NCBI GenBank assembly: GCA_014058105.1
Contig: JACGCM010002198.1
Span: 1,315,001 to 1,379,000 of the forward strand
From: Kingdonia uniflora
Taxonomy: Eukaryota; Streptophyta; Magnoliopsida; Ranunculales; Circaeasteraceae
Direction of reading: 5' to 3'
DNA: 64,000 nt
Below, piece after piece: positions 57,272-64,000 of the stretch. The translations under genes were made by a program, and so were the position numbers. Within the stretch, counting starts at the first letter, position 1; the number at the start of each line of letters is the position of its first letter. The notes below the pieces were generated by a model, which was not told the DNA's origin, searched no databases, and saw nothing but the letters and a program-made list of their open reading frames with translations.

Positions 57272-57947
57272 TGTTAGAAAATACAAGGAGGGTTTTGGTT
57301 TTCCTTTTGTTTGAATGGTGGAACTAAGGATTTTTAGTCCCACATTGGATATGAGGGAAGCTCAACTCTACTATATAAGTAAGTCTAATACTTAACTTGT
57401 TGTGATATGTGTGAGAGTTGGTGGGTCACACGCGCATGTGTGGCTTATGTGTGCAAACTAGCTTGGGTGTATGGGTTACTCATGGACTTGCTCGACGTAG
57501 AAATCCTGTTTATTATTGTAAGCCTATGATTCGACCTTGGGCTCATGGGGATTCCTTGGAATACTTAGTTATATTTTTGGGTTTGAAGTGTGAGTTTTGG
57601 TGAAGAGGCACTAACTTGAGGTGTGACCCTTGGTGAAGAGTCACATATGCTCTATATAACCCAACTTCCTTTTTATTTATTTTTATCAGTTTTTAGAGTT
57701 TTCTTGAGTCATTTTTCAAGAGAGAAAGCAGACGCAATCAAGGTTCGTTTGGCAAAAGAAGTGTTTTCTTCTCTCTGCGACTGATCGTTGTATCTTGGGA
57801 GACATGAGCATATATTCCTGCAAAGTACTGTGGCAGGAATATACTAGACTCGATCATCTCCTTAAGAGGTGTTTTGTGTTCATGCAAATTGTATTACATC
57901 CTCTGCTCACCCAAAGAGACATCATCATATTGGCTCTCAGCAAGTTG
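57272..57947 (+). other. Possible Ty1/copia LTR or fragment
   Basis: Begins TGTTAGAAAATACAAGG. Contains TAGTCCCACATTGG, a motif common in plant copia LTRs, and a TATA-like CTATATAACCC at about 57653 followed by TTTTTCAAGAGAGAAAG. No PBS, partner LTR or coding region is seen. It may continue beyond the hAT insertion to about 60540. Identification is from general look only. Confidence 0.3.
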
Positions 57948-57955
57948 GGTTTTAG
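57948..57955 (+). repeat. Target site duplication of the hAT element, left
   Basis: GGTTTTAG, identical to 60435-60442. Confidence 0.95.
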
Positions 57956-59290
57956 TAGGGCTGGCAATTTGACCCAAACCCGTTAACCCGACACGAACCC
58001 GACCTAAATTTTGTGGGTTTGGGTTTAACTTTCATGGGTTTCGGGTAAAATCAGGTTGACCCGGCAAACCTGTTTAGGAAACAGGTCGGGTTCGGGTTCA
58101 CTAGTCTCGGTTCCGGGTTGACCCGTAAACCTATTTACTTAAATGTAATATTATATAAGAATATGGGTAGTTTAGGAATTTTATACATGATGTAAACCTA
58201 CTACTTTACCTCCAGCCTCCATATATATATCACATAACTCTTCAAAACCTACTTCTCTATTCACCTCCAGCCTCTCTCTACCTCCGATTAAACCTACTTC
58301 TTTGATGAAAACCTCTCTCTGCCTCCATTACCCAAATCGATTAAACCAACTTCTTTGATGAAAACCTCTCTCCCTCCATTACCCAAATAGATTACTCCAT
58401 ACATGATGAAAACCTACTTCTCTTTGAAGAACACATCTTTGTAACTTGTAAGTTTCTTCTACAAAAATCAACCCTAAATCGATTTCTCTCTCACTTCTTC
58501 CTCTTTATCTATGTTCATGATTTAACCCACAAGTTTGTGTGTTTTTTGTTGCAGATTTATCCAACAAGTTCAGATTCAATTTATCTTGTCTTGGTCTCTC
58601 TAAGAGGTACTTTCTCACTCTTTCTTAAGTTTTACTGATTTGGGTATCTTGAGTTTTACTAATTTTGGGGTATCATCACTTTATGGTAGATTCATCAATT
58701 TGGGTATCTAAAACTTTTACTAATTTGGGTAGATTCATCAATTTTACTGATTTGGGTATTATTGTGATGGATTATTGAGATGTATTTTTTCAGTAGTTCT
58801 ACTTGTTGGATTATTACTTGTAATCTCTCATTAGTTTTACTAGTTATAGATGTTAGATTGTTAAGCGATTGTTGGATCATTACTTGTAACATTCACAATT
58901 GATGTCAGTTTTACTAGTTGTAATCTATCAGTAATTTGTTAGTAGTTTTACTAGTTCTACTTGTAATGTTAGATTGTTAAGCGTATAAATTCCCTTCTTT
59001 GCAAGTTGCAATGATGGCAAGAGATGTGTTGTCAATCCCGATATCAGCAGTCGCTTCTGAATCAGCTTTTAGTATTGGCAGTAGAGTTATAGATGCTTTT
59101 CGTAGTACACTAATTAAGGCCCGTGAATGCTGAAACCTTGATATGCTCTCGTGATTAGATATTTCATAAACAAGGTACAATCCTTATGTTTCATTATGGT
59201 TTATACTTTTTGTTATTATTCATTTTCTAGTTTTCTGTTATCAACTATTGCTGATTTTCTGTTATCAATGGGCAACGATTGCTGATATTT

Positions 59291-59540
59291 ACTGCTTATA
59301 TTTTCTGTTATCAATGGGCATAGCCTTTATTCATTTACTGCTTATATTTACTATTGTAGTTGTTGATATACTGCTTATATTTTATGTTATCAATGGGCAT
59401 AGCCTTTATTCATTTACTGCTTATATTTACTGTTGTAGTTGTTGATATACTGCTTATATACTACTTATATTTTCTGTTATCAATGGGCATAGCCTTTATT
59501 CATTTACTGCTTATATTTACTATTGTAGTTGCTGATATTA
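59291..59540 (+). repeat. 79-bp tandem repeat in hAT intron, 3 copies
   Basis: ACTGCTTATATTTT.TGTTATC starts at 59291, 59370 and about 59449; the last copy has an 11-bp insertion. It lies in the intron 59175-59699. Confidence 0.9.
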
Positions 59541-59549
59541 TGTTGCTTC

Positions 59550-59630
59550 CTCAATGATTATGTTGCTGATATTATGTTGCTTCCTCAATTATTATGTTGT
59601 TAATATTATGTTGTTTCCTCAATGATTATG
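59550..59630 (+). repeat. 34-bp tandem repeat in hAT intron
   Basis: Three units of TGTTGCTTCCTCAATGATTA-like sequence, the third with TTGTTT. Confidence 0.75.
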
Positions 59631-60434
59631 CCTACTCATTTCATAGTAATACATTTTATTACTTTTCATCTTCTAATGTGATGCTAGTAATTGTTGTAGG
59701 TGATCCAATTATAGATGATTTTGAAGCAAAGCTCGAAGACATAACAAAAGATGTCATGTTGTTAGATATTGAGGGTAAGAAGTCCAAATTTATAAGCCTT
59801 TAATTTCAAATGAGTTTTATATCTATTGTTACTTATAAATATTTTTTATGAACAGCTCAACAAGAGAGTTGCGAAGATAATGTCAAGGGAGAGGCGAGCG
59901 GAAGTGGATTTAAAGGTTGATGAAAAGAACTCTCAAGTATTAATTAGCTAGTAGACAACTAACAACCTTAACTTTGAAGGTCTAAGCTTTTGGGAACCAC
60001 TTTTTGGCATATATTATCTTGTTTTTGTTACTAATTATATAGTATATTTGTAATATATGGGTTTGATGAGTTTTGGCATGCTCAAATGTTGTAAAATTGA
60101 ATGGGTACAACAAGTTTTTGTAGAAGAATTGGTTATGTTTGATATTGAACTGGTATTATTTATTGTTGAGCAGGTTAGCTATTTTTGGTCAGTCATGTTT
60201 TGGCCTGGTCAATCTATTTAAAAGTCTTAAACAGGTCAAATGTAAGACAGGTCAACCCTGTTTATGATCCGACCCAAATATTTTATGGGTCGACGGGTCG
60301 GGTCGTGTCAACCCGTTTATTTGCAGGTTGGGTTTGGGTTCACACATTTGACATATTTAAATGGGTCGGGTTTGGGTTTGATGTTTCCCAACCCAAACCC
60401 GGGTTGACCCGACCCAACCCAATTGCCACCCCTA

Positions 60435-60442
60435 GGTTTTAG
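60435..60442 (+). repeat. Target site duplication of the hAT element, right
   Basis: GGTTTTAG. Confidence 0.95.
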
Positions 60443-61330
60443 TCTATTTAAGATTGTGTAAGCTACCATCACCCACAAATGTATCATGTTGTTCAATTTA
60501 CTCTCCCAAAAGACATCATCACATTCGCTCTCAGCAAGTTTGTTTTTGTTTTTTTGAAAGGCAGGCCGGTTTTATATAGGGATCCGTAACCCTGAGTTTC
60601 CTAAAACTCATGTTGTGCCCCCCTTGTCTTCAATGTTATAATTATAACAAAATACCACAATGGGGAAATCATGCTCCGGAAGATTTGTACATTTTCATCC
60701 TTGCTGCAATCTCTCCAAAGCCAATCGTGAAAAAGCGAACGACAAATAATCGTTGTACTTGTACGACTATAAGTTCATATAGGAAAACCAACCAATATAA
60801 GGATGGAGAACATAAATACATAGAGGTATACCCCTTCAGTAAGAGATAAAATACAGATCCAAGTACAAGGTAGGGAAAAAGGGTGTTTCTACTATTATAA
60901 CTAATTTAGCGCGTGCACAATTGCTCGTATAAAAATAAAAATATACTAGAAAAGAAAATGTTTGCTTATCACAGAAGCTTTACGACAAATTTTCAGTTAA
61001 AACATATTAATTATAGCATTCTGGGCTAAATTTCACAGCAACAAATTGAACCAGAATAAAATTTTGATATCAACTGTTAAACTTGAAGTTTATCAACCAG
61101 CTCTTCTAACAAATTGCAAACAAAATGTGAGGCACACATAGATAAGGAACATGTCTATTATGTTCTGAATGCGGCATCCACTAGACTATAATCATACAAT
61201 GTTGCAGTTTACATGCTAATATCTGCAGAATTTCAGAGGATGGATCGAAGGTGTATCGCCACTTTTGAGGAACTGAAAATACAGACTTGTTGCAGCAGAC
61301 AAATCAATGGAATAGATAGATAGTAGAAGA
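60443..61330. other. Intergenic, includes 3' flank of MCM5
   Basis: 60505-60542 repeats 57910-57947 almost exactly (about 38 bp, CAAAAGACATCATCA...). 60540-60605 has an A-rich/T-rich junction with GGCAGGCCGGTTTTATATA, which could be a short LINE-type remnant. The MCM5 3' untranslated region should lie directly left of 61331. No other gene is recognised. Confidence 0.45.

Positions 61331-64000
<2,670 letters not shown>

Larger units (their letters stand above)
58981..59920 (+). pseudogene. hAT transposase C-terminus (hATC dimerisation domain)
   Basis: Exon 58981-59174 encodes [39 protein letters not shown]: the hAT C-terminal dimerisation motif. Then come a frameshift near 59130 and LICSRD followed by TAG where Trp is usual. 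Intron with GT at 59175 and AG at 59698-59699; exon 59700-59774 (GDPIIDDFEAKLEDITKDVM); intron; exon 59856-59920 ends in a stop after SGSGFKG. The upstream coding sequence is deleted; an in-frame TAA stands at 58978. Found inside hAT termini, so it is not a domesticated host gene. Confidence 0.85.
57956..60434 (+). mobile_element. hAT transposon, 2.48 kb, internally deleted
   Basis: Ends TAGGGCTGGCAATTTG and, reverse-complemented, TAGGGGTGGCAATTGG form the terminal inverted repeat, flanked by a perfect 8-bp duplication, the hallmark of hAT. Both subterminal regions (57956-58140 and 60225-60430) are dense in ACCCGAC / GGGTCGGGTT repeats, probable transposase-binding sites. Inside, only the 3' end of a transposase gene remains (58981-59920). 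No BED zinc finger or DDE catalytic region is found, so it cannot move on its own. Confidence 0.93.

Noticed and set aside
58981..59920. hAT dimerisation domain as a domesticated host gene
   Set aside because: It is enclosed by hAT inverted repeats with a perfect target duplication and is interrupted by a frameshift and a stop.

Overview
This window is plant nuclear DNA, AT-rich and dominated by transposable elements. A plant identity is indicated by very large Ty3/gypsy elements resembling the Tat lineage, a plant mobile domain (PMD) pseudogene, a plant-type L1 LINE tail, hAT elements, and a plant-like spliced MCM5 gene at the right edge. A eudicot is my guess only. The one clear host gene is MCM5 (61331-63495, minus strand). 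Nine 3' exons are present and its 5' half lies beyond base 64000.

Layout. 1-2490: gene-poor sequence with a small hAT-like non-autonomous element (664-1144). 2497-6375: a DNA transposon with ~310-325 bp terminal inverted repeats that carries a degenerate PMD gene. 6376-55505: a nest of retrotransposons. The oldest host, element C (minus), survives as three pieces (6376-7910, 20948-26835, 54520-55505). Element A (plus, 7911-20947) sits in C with target duplication GTAGG. Element B (minus, 26836-54519) sits in C's integrase. Element E (plus, 37066-49616) sits in B's pol with target duplication GTACC. A 5'-truncated LINE (34349-35447) also sits in B. 55506-57955: non-coding sequence with tandem repeats and a possible copia LTR. 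57956-60434: a decayed hAT with a perfect 8-bp target duplication GGTTTTAG. 60443-61330: 3' flank of MCM5.

All four gypsy elements share one organisation. Next to the 5' LTR come PBS, gag, protease, RT, RNase H and integrase; then a tandem-repeat array (recognised in A, B and E); then several kilobases of genes on the opposite strand, ending at the polypurine tract and 3' LTR. The antisense block holds a small gene starting MV(K/R)T with a TATA box 40-85 nt upstream in all four elements, a second small MV(R/W)TRS gene recognised in A, B and C, and a long coiled-coil gene. In A, B and C that long gene keeps GT-AG introns at the same positions and phases. The gag-pol frames are all broken, so the elements are dead. 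The antisense cassette is the most interesting system here. Antisense ORFs downstream of pol are, to my knowledge, already reported for plant Tat-lineage elements. The conserved introns, dedicated promoters and three-gene layout are what I would follow up.
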